From positions 94,073 to 158,072 of the forward strand of contig NZ_JAEHFY010000009.1 in assembly GCF_016623585.1 (NCBI RefSeq): DNA of 64,000 bases. Reading direction: 5' to 3'. Positions 8,338 through 18,086 of this stretch are shown piece after piece (the stretch's first letter is position 1; every line of letters begins with the position of its first letter). The DNA is from Pedobacter segetis. GTDB taxonomy: Bacteria > Bacteroidota > Bacteroidia > Sphingobacteriales > Sphingobacteriaceae. The translations under genes were made by a program, and so were the position numbers. Under the pieces are notes generated by a model. That model made no database searches. It was given only the letters and a program-made list of their open reading frames with translations, and had not been told where the DNA came from.

Positions 8338-11300
8338 ATGGAAATAAAAGAATTGAAACCACGGAAGGCATTAAACAAGGCCTTTTTAAAAGTAAAACCG
8401 AACAGGACTGAAATTGAAAGTTTCAAAACAAATCTTATCCAATTACTCGACAGGACAAATGACACCGAATCCGAAGAGTTCCATAAAAACCTGGTCATTG
8501 ATTTTTTGAAGAAAACCTATTACGACCCAAATCATTTCATTAATACTAAAGGCAGGAACGATTTGGTTATCCATAACGGAAACAACGCAAGCAGTCCTGT
8601 AGGTGTAATTATTGAAGCAAAAAAACCGACCAATAAGGCGGAGATGATTACCCCTAAAAAACTGAATGTAAAAGCATTTCAGGAATTAGTCCTTTATTAT
8701 TTACGGGAAAGAATAACACACAAAAACCTTGAAGTAAAATATCTCATTGCCACCAATATCAATGAATGGTTCATTTTTGATGCTACTTTATTCGATAGGC
8801 TTTTTGCTCAGAACAAAAATCTGGTAAAGCAATTCAACGACTTTGAAGGCGGACGTTTGGCTGACACCAAAACCGATTTTTTCTATAAACAAATTGCAGA
8901 ACCATTCATTGCTGATATAAAAACAGAAATAGAATTTACCTATTTTGATTTACAAGATTATCAAAAGCCACTTCGCAATGCGGATAAGCAGGACGATAAC
9001 AAACTGATTGCTTTATTCAAATTGCTTTCTGCAGAACATCTTCTAAAACTTCCTTTTACCAACGACAGCAATAGCTTAGACAAAAGATTTTACAGCGAAT
9101 TATTACATATTATTGGGTTAACAGAAACCAAGGAAGGCAGTAAAAAGCTAATTCAACGGAATAAAGAGGGCGAGAGAAATTCGGGAAGTATATTAGAAGA
9201 TGCCATCATCCAATTAGATAGCTTAGACAAAATAAACCGGTTAGACCGCCCCAACCAATTTGGAACAACTCAGCAAGAACGCTTATTTAATGTAGGACTT
9301 GAATTAAGTATTACTTGGATAAACAGAATTTTATTCCTCAAATTATTAGAAGCACAACTCATTACTTACCATAAAGGCGATAAAACTTATGCGTTTTTAA
9401 GTATAGATAAAATCAAAAACTATGATGATTTAAACAGCCTGTTCTTTCAGGTTTTGGCTCGTAAATATGAGGATAGAAATCAAGACGTAAAAAAAGCGTT
9501 TGAAAAAGTCCCTTACTTAAATAGTTCGCTGTTTGAGCCAACAGAAATTGAGCAAGTCACTTTATTCATCAGTAATTTAAAGGATGATAAAACAATTCCG
9601 GTTATCGCATCAACAGTACTTAAAAACGACCAAGGCAAAAAGCGGACTGGGAAGCTAACTACTTTAGAGTACTTGTTCGAGTTTTTAAACGCTTACGATT
9701 TTACAAGCGAAGGCTCGGAAGAAATACAGGAAGATAATAAATCGTTAATTAATGCTTCTGTTCTTGGCTTAATATTCGAGAAAATAAACGGCTACAAAGA
9801 TGGTTCATTCTTTACGCCAGGCTTCATTACCATGTACATGTGCCGTGAAACAATTCGCAAATCGGTAGTGCAAAAATTCAACGAAACAAAAAAATGGAAC
9901 TGCACAAGCATTAAAGAACTCTACGATAAAATAGAAGACCGCAAAGAAGCAAATGATATCGTAAACAGCATTAAAATTTGCGACCCAGCTGTAGGTTCTG
10001 GTCACTTTTTGGTTTCGGCACTAAATGAAATGATTGCTGTAAAAAACGATCTGAAAATCTTATCAGACCGTACCGGTAAACGCTTAAAAGAATACCATGT
10101 AGAGGTAGTGAACGATGAACTGATTGTAACCGATGAGGAAGGAGAACTTTTCGACTATCATCCTACCCATAAAGAAAGCCAACGCATACAAGAAACACTA
10201 TTTCACGAGAAGCAAACCATCATAGAAAATTGTCTTTTTGGAGTAGATATTAACCCGAATTCCGTTAAAATTTGCCGTTTACGTTTGTGGATAGAGCTTT
10301 TGAAAAATGCTTATTATAAAAATGCTACAGAACTAGAAACGCTCCCTAATATTGATATCAATATAAAATGCGGAAACTCATTAGTTAGCCGTTTTGCAAT
10401 TGATGCTGATTTAAGCCAAGCCCTCAAAAAAAGCAAATGCAAATGGACCATAGACAGTTACCGTATAGCGGTTGATACCTATCGAAATGCCGAAAACAAG
10501 GAGCAAAAAAGAGAAATGGAACGGCTGATTGCGGATATAAAATCTGATTTTAGAAGTGAAATCTCTTTAAACGACCCAAAAGCCAAAAAGCTACGAAAAC
10601 TATCGGGCGAATTGTTCCAGATGACACAACAGACGCAACTTTTTGAAATGGGCAAAAAGGAAAAAGCGGTTTGGAACAAAAAAGTATTACAACTAACCGA
10701 AGAAACCAAAAAATTAGAAACCGAAATAGAAGATATAAAAGCCAACAAGATTTTTGAAAACGCTTTTGAATGGCGTTTTGAATTTCCTGAAGTGCTAAAT
10801 GATGATGGAGATTTTATTGGCTTTGATGTAGTGATTGGAAATCCGCCTTATTTAAGAGTTAGAGACGAATCAGACCAAGTTAGAAACTATTATTTTAATA
10901 ATTACAAAGTATCAGAAAATCAATTAGACTTATACCACTTATTCATCGAAAGGTCTTTTGAAATATCAAACAAACAAAGCATTCATTCTTTAATAGTTCC
11001 TAATGCATTTTTAGCAAATCAAAATAACGCAAGATTAAGGCAGTTTATCCTTGAAAATTTCTCAATAGATAAAATTATTGAAATTAAAGATGATGTATTT
11101 GAAGAGGCGTCAGTTGAAGTATTGATATTCATTTTTAATAAACCACGATTTCAATCAATAAGCCAGTATTTTGTGGCACAAAAAGGAAGCTTCTATTTCA
11201 CAAACAATTTTGATTCAAATGCTTTTCACAATACCCCGAACAACAATTTTACTGTTACAATTGATACTCAAAGGCAAGATATAATTTCAAAAATTCTTAA

Positions 11301-11970
11301 TAAATCGGTTAAACTTTCAGATTTATTCAATACTATTTCAGGTATTAAAGAATATCAAGTTGGAAAAGGAAAACCACAACAAAAGGATGAACAAGTAAAA
11401 GGGAAAGTCTTTAATGCGAAGACTAAAATCAATGACACTTACCTGCCTGAATTAAGGGGTAAAAACCTCTCAAAGTTTTCATTTACTTGGGACAACGAAT
11501 ACATAAGTTATGGAGTTTGGTTAGCTGAGCCGAGAGTTCCGGAATTTTTTGAAGGTGACAAAATACTAATCCGACAAATCCCAGCAAAAAAATCACTTAT
11601 TGCTTCATACGTCAGGGAAACCTTTGTAGTTGATCAGACAGCATATATTGCTAAACCAAAGGAAGAACTAAACATTTTGTTTTATTTAGGCATCGTAAAT
11701 TCAAAATTACTTTTTTGGTATTTTCAAAACATCAATAATGAGTTTGACCAACTATTTCCAAAAATTAAAGTCAAAGAATTTAATTCTTTGCCTTTACCGA
11801 ATATTCAATTCTCGAATAATGATATTTCACACATCGTTTCAAAAATTTTAAACTTAAAATCAAGTGACAAGAATAGTGAAACATCAGAATTAGAAAACCT
11901 AATAGACCAATTGGTTTACAAACTTTACGAATTGACAGAAGAAGAAATAAAAATTATTGAAGGTAAATGA
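8338..11970 (+). CDS. Type IIG restriction-modification enzyme (Eco57I-like)
   Basis: A 1210-residue single polypeptide combining nuclease, methyltransferase and target recognition. N-terminal PD-(D/E)xK nuclease: GRNDLVIHNG near residue 73 and GVIIEAKKP near 89-97 give the D...ExK site. Middle helical connector. N6-adenine methyltransferase: motif I DPAVGSGHFL near 549 and motif IV NPPYLR near 834. The C-terminal 350 residues form a target-recognition region (Eco57I/TaqI-like). Such enzymes cut outside their recognition site and methylate one strand. All key residues are present, so it should be active. The stop codon overlaps the start of a membrane-protein gene (ATGA at 11967). Family certain; recognition sequence unknown. 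Confidence 0.88.
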   Translation: MEIKELKPRKALNKAFLKVKPNRTEIESFKTNLIQLLDRTNDTESEEFHKNLVIDFLKKTYYDPNHFINTKGRNDLVIHNGNNASSPVGVIIEAKKPTNKAEMITPKKLNVKAFQELVLYYLRERITHKNLEVKYLIATNINEWFIFDATLFDRLFAQNKNLVKQFNDFEGGRLADTKTDFFYKQIAEPFIADIKTEIEFTYFDLQDYQKPLRNADKQDDNKLIALFKLLSAEHLLKLPFTNDSNSLDKRFYSELLHIIGLTETKEGSKKLIQRNKEGERNSGSILEDAIIQLDSLDKINRLDRPNQFGTTQQERLFNVGLELSITWINRILFLKLLEAQLITYHKGDKTYAFLSIDKIKNYDDLNSLFFQVLARKYEDRNQDVKKAFEKVPYLNSSLFEPTEIEQVTLFISNLKDDKTIPVIASTVLKNDQGKKRTGKLTTLEYLFEFLNAYDFTSEGSEEIQEDNKSLINASVLGLIFEKINGYKDGSFFTPGFITMYMCRETIRKSVVQKFNETKKWNCTSIKELYDKIEDRKEANDIVNSIKICDPAVGSGHFLVSALNEMIAVKNDLKILSDRTGKRLKEYHVEVVNDELIVTDEEGELFDYHPTHKESQRIQETLFHEKQTIIENCLFGVDINPNSVKICRLRLWIELLKNAYYKNATELETLPNIDINIKCGNSLVSRFAIDADLSQALKKSKCKWTIDSYRIAVDTYRNAENKEQKREMERLIADIKSDFRSEISLNDPKAKKLRKLSGELFQMTQQTQLFEMGKKEKAVWNKKVLQLTEETKKLETEIEDIKANKIFENAFEWRFEFPEVLNDDGDFIGFDVVIGNPPYLRVRDESDQVRNYYFNNYKVSENQLDLYHLFIERSFEISNKQSIHSLIVPNAFLANQNNARLRQFILENFSIDKIIEIKDDVFEEASVEVLIFIFNKPRFQSISQYFVAQKGSFYFTNNFDSNAFHNTPNNNFTVTIDTQRQDIISKILNKSVKLSDLFNTISGIKEYQVGKGKPQQKDEQVKGKVFNAKTKINDTYLPELRGKNLSKFSFTWDNEYISYGVWLAEPRVPEFFEGDKILIRQIPAKKSLIASYVRETFVVDQTAYIAKPKEELNILFYLGIVNSKLLFWYFQNINNEFDQLFPKIKVKEFNSLPLPNIQFSNNDISHIVSKILNLKSSDKNSETSELENLIDQLVYKLYELTEEEIKIIEGK

Positions 11971-13778
11971 ACAAACTTTTAAAGTGGAAGCAAAAAATTA
12001 GTAAGTATGGGTATATCATATATCCATTCCTTGTCATTTTTCTCTTTGGATTTGTGCTTTACTATTTTCCATTTCAAGTAATTCCTGATTATCTTAAAAT
12101 ATCAAGCTATACAAAGATTTATGAAACGTTTAACCTAATCATAAGTTCTTTGGTTTCATTGATTGGGGTTTACATTACCGTTTCATTGGTTGCCTATGAA
12201 TTTTTTAAACAAAAATCCGGAATTGATTTCAGCAAATCATTAATCCAAAAAGGTCCTAATGCTTATTTTATAGCAACTACAGTCACTGTTATACTCTTTT
12301 CTTTTTTAAGTAGTTTATTAATACCAAACACCAATCTGACAAGTGACCAAGTTACTATAATCTATTACAATTGTTTTCTGTTTATAGGCGTAATAGTCTC
12401 ACTTTTTTTAATCGCATTTAATCTGTTTTCTTCACTTAGACCTGAAAAATTGGCAAATGATGAACTACAAAAAATTAATCTTAAAACAATATTGATTAAG
12501 GAATCTGAAAGTAAAAATATTGATGAACAAGCGGAAATAATTGAAAATGACCACTTAATTAGAGTTGAAACAATCGTATTGAATCTTATTTCCGTTTCTG
12601 AAAATTTTAAAGCACAAGCTTTAATTCAAAAAATTAGTTTGCATTTGTGCCGATTAATTATTGATGAAGAAAATAAGCATAATAAAGAATACATAATAAA
12701 AAGGCTAATTTCATTTTATATTCAAATCATTGATTTGGTTTCAGAACAGCCAAATAGCTCTGTAATTCTTAGAAGCATTTGGAATTCTATCAGCAGAATA
12801 TATGATGAACTTATTGAAAGAAAAGAAACGGCTGTTCATTACAAGAAATTTAGAGAAGAATTTTTTACAAGATTTTTTAATCGTTTGTTGAATAGCAACA
12901 ACGAAGAGGTAATTTTTGAAGGCATTTTAACTATTAAGAATATCATTCAAAACCAGGTTTTGGAAAATATGGCGGATGATAAGGAGATTTATTTCTTTCA
13001 CGGTTATAGAAAGTCCTTTGAAAAAGATTTTAAGTATCCTAAAGATTATTTAGAAGAAGATTTTAGAAAGGAAGATCATTGGAGAGAAATTGCTGTAGAG
13101 TTAATGAATAGTTTTACATACCTAATTAACAAAGGTATCTCATTAAACAAACCCGATTTAATCAATAAATGCTTTGAAGAAATTCAAGACTTAAGTTTTA
13201 AGCTAGACTTAAAGAGTGTGGGTATTTACAAACAAACTTATTTTTACATCAATGCCGCGAATATTACTTGCGATTACTCTTATAGAGCTTTTGAAAAAAA
13301 TGTTTTTGTTGAAGGTCACGATGCCCGTCATATTTTACCATCTCTTTTCACAAACCTGATAGAAGAAAAGCACATTGCAGCAAGGACAGTATTACAGAAA
13401 TATTGCTACTTACTAATTAATTTGCAGAAAATAAATAAACTTGACAGGTGGTTTTTAGGTGGCTTAACAATAGGCGATTTTATTACAACTGAAGGCGATT
13501 TAGGCGGTATTGCAAAGAGATGTGCAATAAAATTTAACTCGGGTAAAGAAATACAGCACTGTTTAGATGATTGCATAAAAACATATGCAATTCTGAAAGA
13601 GTATTATGAGAAAAACCCACCCAAAGATTGGGGTTACTACACTGTTATAAAATGGCAACTAAAAAATATTCTAGAATGGCTTGAGAAAGAAAAGGCAAAT
13701 ACAAACAACGAAATTAAGGAATTGAAAAACTTGATTGAATCATTTAAAGAAAGTAATACCGAAAATGAAATAAAGTAA
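11967..13778 (+). CDS. Unknown multi-span membrane protein coupled to type IIG enzyme
   Basis: A 603-residue protein of no family I recognise. The first 155 residues hold four likely membrane helices: about 13-31 (YGYIIYPFLVIFLFGFVLYY), 51-75, 97-117 (ATTVTVILFSFLSSLLI) and 130-152. The remaining 450 residues are soluble, helical and rich in Lys/Glu/Ile, resembling an alpha-solenoid or HEAT-like cytoplasmic domain. No catalytic motif is visible. It overlaps the restriction-enzyme gene by 4 bases, which implies translational coupling and a shared function; membrane proteins in defence operons are often effectors that harm the cell envelope or anchors. That role is inference from arrangement only. 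Confidence 0.7.
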   Translation: MNKLLKWKQKISKYGYIIYPFLVIFLFGFVLYYFPFQVIPDYLKISSYTKIYETFNLIISSLVSLIGVYITVSLVAYEFFKQKSGIDFSKSLIQKGPNAYFIATTVTVILFSFLSSLLIPNTNLTSDQVTIIYYNCFLFIGVIVSLFLIAFNLFSSLRPEKLANDELQKINLKTILIKESESKNIDEQAEIIENDHLIRVETIVLNLISVSENFKAQALIQKISLHLCRLIIDEENKHNKEYIIKRLISFYIQIIDLVSEQPNSSVILRSIWNSISRIYDELIERKETAVHYKKFREEFFTRFFNRLLNSNNEEVIFEGILTIKNIIQNQVLENMADDKEIYFFHGYRKSFEKDFKYPKDYLEEDFRKEDHWREIAVELMNSFTYLINKGISLNKPDLINKCFEEIQDLSFKLDLKSVGIYKQTYFYINAANITCDYSYRAFEKNVFVEGHDARHILPSLFTNLIEEKHIAARTVLQKYCYLLINLQKINKLDRWFLGGLTIGDFITTEGDLGGIAKRCAIKFNSGKEIQHCLDDCIKTYAILKEYYEKNPPKDWGYYTVIKWQLKNILEWLEKEKANTNNEIKELKNLIESFKESNTENEIK

Positions 13779-14916
13779 ACGAAAGACACCAATGTAAAAA
13801 CTAAACAGAATAAAAGGATTCCAACTAAAAGATAAATTAAAAAAATATCAAAGCTTCACAGCCACACACATTGCCAAGTTGCACAAACCAAAGCTTGGCA
13901 AAGAACGTGTCTATCCTACCACAAAACGGACAAACAATCAACACGAAAAACAAAAAGGTAGCAGCTAACAGCGGTTTTCGTAATGGCGAGGTAGTTGGTA
14001 AGGTTAGAAATAGGCTAAAATTAATACCATAGTTAAAACTGAACAATGAAACCGACTAGTCAAATATGAAAGAATTTATTGTTCTAAAAATCTCCCTAGG
14101 TTCTAAAATGCCGTTCAACCTTACATAAGGATTTGAACTAGTGCTTTTGGAAAGATCAAATTTTCATGGATTGGTGTGTGTCACTTCACCTCAATAGCGA
14201 ATTTAAGCCACGCAACATGGAAGTAAAGTCTATATGAACAAACCTTATTTTCTGTTTTATTTATAAGGCAGGTTTGGACTTGACATCCATTCTGCTTTGC
14301 GCTTTTGGGGGCTTACGAGTTGAAATAGAAAGCTTTGTTTCATTAAGTTGAAAGGTATGGACGAGCTAAATTTGTTTGGAATCCGCTCCTATTAAAATGG
14401 ATTTCTAAACACGATTGGACTCCACTTCTTTTTATTAAATAATTTTGACTAGAAAAAGAAATTATTGTCTTCAGGATGCGAATTCAAGATTATGAGCCTT
14501 CTAGCCTGACCATCCTATTATGAGTCAAAATGTGCTTTTCTTACTTACAGAATCAATTTACAAACTACTTTTTAAACGCAAAATTAGCTCCGCTATATAT
14601 TTGTTACGGTTTTTGATGTCGGATAAAAACGGCGCAGTAATTAGGATCTGTCAATTGCTCGCTGAAGAATCTTAACTCAAGATTACCGGTAAGATTGGCA
14701 ATAGATTTGGTTGCCCTGTCGAATTACACATGAGCCAGAGACAAAACAAGATTCCATGCTCTGTCAAGAAGGTTGTCCTTACCAATGTCAATAGACAAAA
14801 CAGAGCGTTTCAGAGGCTCTAGCTATCAGTATTATAACTTTGCATTAATGTTAATAATTCGCAATACTTCTCGCTAAATATTTTAGTAAATTAGTGTTTT
14901 AATAAATTAACGGCTT
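13779..14916. other. 1.1-kb gene-poor segment with inverted repeat and gene debris
   Basis: No convincing gene. An 8-bp perfect inverted repeat TTGCCAAG (13871-13878) and CTTGGCAA (13894-13901) sits in a patch rich in short repeated words (TTGGCAA, CACACA, GCACAAA) that resembles dispersed intergenic repeats of Bacteroidota. On the minus strand, from about 14812 down to a TAA at 14606-14604, a 68-codon stretch (SVLSIDIGKDNLL... then one stop, then FDRATKSIANLTGN) reads like a decayed protein I cannot identify; the first part vaguely recalls an IS110-type transposase start, but this is weak. A possible -7 element TAACTTTG lies at 14835-14842, 75 bases before the CBASS operon. Confidence 0.4.
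14835..14842 (+). promoter_or_regulatory. Possible -7 promoter element for the CBASS operon
   Basis: TAACTTTG matches the Bacteroidota -7 consensus TAnnTTTG exactly and lies about 75 bases upstream of the Cap5 start. No clear TTTG is found at the -33 distance, so the call rests on one box only. Confidence 0.3.
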
Positions 14917-16113
14917 ATGAGCGAAGAAACTGATACTATTGAACTTGAAGGCCATATTGTTTCAAAAAGGCTAAATATAAAAAAGCAAGATGAAGTAAAG
15001 TTGTGGGTACGTTCAGGCGGAAGATGTGCCATTTGCAATAAATATTTACTTGATCTCAATTTTGATGTATCAATTGGTGAAATGGCGCACATTGTTGGAT
15101 GGAGCAAAGCAGCTAAATCGCCACGTGGTCAAGCAGAACTTGCATTGGAGGATAGAAACACAGTCGATAATCTTGTACTGCTATGCGCTGACCATCATAA
15201 GATCGTAGATACCAAAGCTTTGTTAGAGGAATTTACATTAGAGCGCTTGATGCAGCACAAAGCGAATCATGAGCATAGGATATATCACTTAACAGCACTC
15301 CAAATCGATTCTGAAAGCGTGGTTTTAAGAATGCTGGGTGGGATAAGAGGTGCCACCGTAGAGGTTTCTAAAGAACATGCGAGAAATGTGGTGTTTAATA
15401 GTGAGCAAAAGTTCGCAATGTTTATAGATAGTTTTGACAAGCATGGCATTGAGATAGATTTAAACCTTATGCCTGACCCAGAAGATAACTGGGAAGCGTA
15501 TTGGTCAATGGGTCAAAGCATTATTGACAAGTGCTTACGTCCTCTTATAGGGGGAGTAGAAAAAGGTCAGGTGCGGCACATTTCTGTATTTGCGCTGAGT
15601 CGTATACCCCTGCTAATTTATCTGGGATACAAGCTTGATGACAAGATACCGACCTCTCTTTATCAGAAACACCGCGGGGACGAAGAAACCTGGATGTGGT
15701 CTGAAAAAGAGAAAATCGAGACTTTCGAAGTCATACAGCTGAAAGAAAGCCAAACGAGTAAAGTCGCTTTGATTCTGTCTCTAAGCGGAAGTATTGATAT
15801 AGAAAACTTGCCGACAGAAGTGCTTGAAGACTCTAATGTTTATGAGCTAAAACCTGTCATAACAACTCCGAACAGAAATATTTTAAGGAATAAAGCTTCT
15901 TATGAAAACTTCGGTAAATGCTACCATGACTTTTTGAGCAGACTGGAAACCATTCACAAAAGTTGCGACACTATCCACCTATTTGCGGCGACACCTGTTG
16001 CAGCGGCTATCTCTTGCGGACGCGGGCTTATGCGTGATGCGCAGCCTGCAATTACGATTTATGATTTATCAGCAACCATTTATAAACCTACGATAACAAT
16101 AAACGCTAAATGA
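14917..16113 (+). CDS. cap5: CBASS effector Cap5 (HNH endonuclease-SAVED)
   Basis: A 398-residue two-domain protein. N-terminal HNH nuclease with treble-clef cysteines CAIC (37-40), AHIVGWS with His58, Asn85 in DNLVLLC and DHHKIVD with His93/His94. C-terminal SAVED domain (about 150-395), marked by RIPLLIYLGYKLDDK, the following LYQKHR and the WMW segment, then AATPVAAAISCGRG near the end. Known family role: Cap5 is a DNase that is silent until its SAVED domain binds the cyclic oligonucleotide made by the partner CD-NTase, after which it tetramerises and degrades DNA. It overlaps the cyclase gene by 4 bases (ATGA at 16110). Catalytic residues are intact. Confidence 0.9.
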   Translation: MSEETDTIELEGHIVSKRLNIKKQDEVKLWVRSGGRCAICNKYLLDLNFDVSIGEMAHIVGWSKAAKSPRGQAELALEDRNTVDNLVLLCADHHKIVDTKALLEEFTLERLMQHKANHEHRIYHLTALQIDSESVVLRMLGGIRGATVEVSKEHARNVVFNSEQKFAMFIDSFDKHGIEIDLNLMPDPEDNWEAYWSMGQSIIDKCLRPLIGGVEKGQVRHISVFALSRIPLLIYLGYKLDDKIPTSLYQKHRGDEETWMWSEKEKIETFEVIQLKESQTSKVALILSLSGSIDIENLPTEVLEDSNVYELKPVITTPNRNILRNKASYENFGKCYHDFLSRLETIHKSCDTIHLFAATPVAAAISCGRGLMRDAQPAITIYDLSATIYKPTITINAK

Positions 16114-17447
16114 AATTAACGAATTACTTTAAAAGTTTCCTCGATAAGGAAGTTAATCTTAATCCAGGCAGAATTACACTTTTGGACGAAAGAACAGAAA
16201 CAATCACAAACGTTTTAAATGAAAGCGATAAATTCAAAGAGAACTTTATCGATGTGATTCCACAAGGCTCCTATGCACATAAAACTATTATTAAACCTGT
16301 TAAAGATACCGACGAATTTGACGCAGATATACTCTTATATCTTGAAGAATTTACTGAATGGGAAGCGGAAAACTATGTACAGGAATTATATCAGTTTTTT
16401 AGGGACAATAGCACCTACAGAGATAAAGTAAGCAGAAAAACCCGTTGCGTTACTATAAACTACGCTAATGATTTTCATATCGATATCGTCCCTTTTATCG
16501 AACGGCACGGGGACAAATATGTAACTAATCGCCATGATAATACTTTTGAGCTGACTAATCCGGAAAAATATACTGAATGGCTTGATGAGCGCAACCGGAT
16601 AACCAAACATCATTTTGTAAAAGTAATTCGGCTGATTAAATATATCCGTGATTACAAACGTACATTTTCTGTCAAATCCATAATTCTAAATACACTTCTT
16701 GGGGAACAGGTTAATGATGCCGCCCTCCTTGAAGACGAAAACTGTTACAGTGATATTCCTACGGCGTTATATACTGTTATGAAAAAACTGAAATCCTATG
16801 TTGAAAGTAATTACTATATGCCAACCATTGCAGATCCAGGGGAAACGGAAGAAAATTTTGGTGACAGATGGGATCAGGCAGGTTGGGCCATATTTAGAAG
16901 TAAAATGATCTATTACAGTGACAAAATTACTGATGCGTATGAAGAAACTGAGCTTGATAAAAGTGTTAGTAAGTGGCAGGATATTTTTGGCGATTGCTTT
17001 AAAAAACCTGAGACCAAGGCCCAGGATCAAAACGCAGCAAATAGAGGTCTCGTATCCTTCAATAATACGGAACAACAAATAGCCGACTTAGGATTTCCAC
17101 TTCGAATAAATCCGGTTTACAGAGTTCGTTTAAATGGCCGAGTAGATAAAAAAGATGGACACAGAAACTACGATCTCAATACCCAAGGTAATAAAGTAGG
17201 CAAAGGCCGGTGGATAACCTTTTCAATAAAAAACGTTAATGTCCCTCAGCCTTATACAATCTATTGGAAAACTTTGAACCGTGGTGAATACGCTATGCAA
17301 ACTGATTGTATCAGAGGTCAGATAGTTCCCGGTGGCGATACTCACAAGGAACCTACTAGTTTTAAAGGAAACCATTTTGTAGAGTGCTACATTGTGAAAG
17401 AAGGTGTCTGCGTAGCAAAAGATAGGCAATCGGTAATAATTTTATAA
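16110..17447 (+). CDS. CD-NTase oligonucleotide cyclase of CBASS
   Basis: A 445-residue nucleotidyltransferase. Polymerase-beta-like core: QGSY at 52-55 (GS motif), EFDADILL with Asp71 and Asp73, and FHIDIVPF with the third Asp125. The C-terminal 130 residues (from about 315, including PLRINPVYRVRLNGR and KGRWITFSIKN) resemble the AGS-C sensor domain found beside SMODS cyclases. It should make a cyclic di- or tri-nucleotide signal on phage infection that activates Cap5, the gene just upstream. By partner type (HNH-SAVED plus AGS-C) a clade that makes cGAMP-like dinucleotides is plausible, but the product cannot be read from sequence. A third gene follows after 8 bases. Confidence 0.88.
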   Translation: MKLTNYFKSFLDKEVNLNPGRITLLDERTETITNVLNESDKFKENFIDVIPQGSYAHKTIIKPVKDTDEFDADILLYLEEFTEWEAENYVQELYQFFRDNSTYRDKVSRKTRCVTINYANDFHIDIVPFIERHGDKYVTNRHDNTFELTNPEKYTEWLDERNRITKHHFVKVIRLIKYIRDYKRTFSVKSIILNTLLGEQVNDAALLEDENCYSDIPTALYTVMKKLKSYVESNYYMPTIADPGETEENFGDRWDQAGWAIFRSKMIYYSDKITDAYEETELDKSVSKWQDIFGDCFKKPETKAQDQNAANRGLVSFNNTEQQIADLGFPLRINPVYRVRLNGRVDKKDGHRNYDLNTQGNKVGKGRWITFSIKNVNVPQPYTIYWKTLNRGEYAMQTDCIRGQIVPGGDTHKEPTSFKGNHFVECYIVKEGVCVAKDRQSVIIL

Positions 17448-17455
17448 ACAACCCT

Positions 17456-18079
17456 ATGCAGCCTATATTTTCAAGAAACGAGGACTACACGAAAATAGCA
17501 TTTCTAAACTGGCGAATCGACAAGTGGAGTGACATATTAAACATACTCAATTTAGCAGATGGTTTTATGACGTCAGCTATCGAACTTGCCAAGCTCGCTT
17601 TGCACAATAACGATGATAAAACAGCGGACATACTTATTTTCCCAATTTTGACGAATGCCAATCATGGTATTGAACTATATCTAAAAGCACTGACCTGGAT
17701 GCTAAACAAAAAGATGGGAGAAGAAACACGAATAGAGGGGTTGCATAACATCAGACAGATTTATGCTACTGTCCGTTCGAAAATTAAAAATTACGGTGGC
17801 GATATCAGTTTAAAGGGTTTTTTAGAGAAAACGCAGGGCTTAGATAATTATATTGAGGAACTATTTGCAAAGACAAATGCTACCGGCAAAAAGGACAAAA
17901 TGGATTTCTCTCGTTATCCTTTTGATAACAAGTATGAAAATCACTTTTACGTAGACCAAATTGGGAATGTAGAGATCGACCTTGAAAACTTTGTGGAACG
18001 GTTTACCGAAATTCATGAAAGCCTCGAAGATCTTACTGATTTTCTGTACTACATAGAGCTAAATCGGGATCAAGATTAA
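17456..18079 (+). CDS. Unknown HEPN-like protein, third gene of CBASS operon
   Basis: A 207-residue soluble, mostly helical protein starting 8 bases after the cyclase stop and surely cotranscribed. The core NHGIELYLKALTWML (69-83) followed by GLHNIRQIYATV (95-106) resembles HEPN-fold proteins, which often show an E-x2-LK helix and a GHnl helix. The classical HEPN RNase motif RX4-6H is not seen, so it may be non-catalytic or a different fold. It is not a Cap2/Cap3 or Cap6/Cap7 ancillary protein as far as motifs show (no E1/E2, JAB, HORMA or TRIP13 features). Possible roles: accessory regulator, or an unrelated gene hitchhiking with CBASS. Confidence 0.65.
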   Translation: MQPIFSRNEDYTKIAFLNWRIDKWSDILNILNLADGFMTSAIELAKLALHNNDDKTADILIFPILTNANHGIELYLKALTWMLNKKMGEETRIEGLHNIRQIYATVRSKIKNYGGDISLKGFLEKTQGLDNYIEELFAKTNATGKKDKMDFSRYPFDNKYENHFYVDQIGNVEIDLENFVERFTEIHESLEDLTDFLYYIELNRDQD

Positions 18080-18086
18080 TAGCAAA

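Noticed and set aside
13837..14046. 69-residue minus-strand frame in the gene-poor spacer
   Set aside because: Covers the TTGCCAAG inverted repeat; composition is low-complexity Phe/Leu/Cys and no family is recognised.
14604..14812. IS110-type transposase remnant
   Set aside because: Only the phrase SIDIGKD is suggestive; the rest does not fit the family, so it is recorded as unidentified debris.
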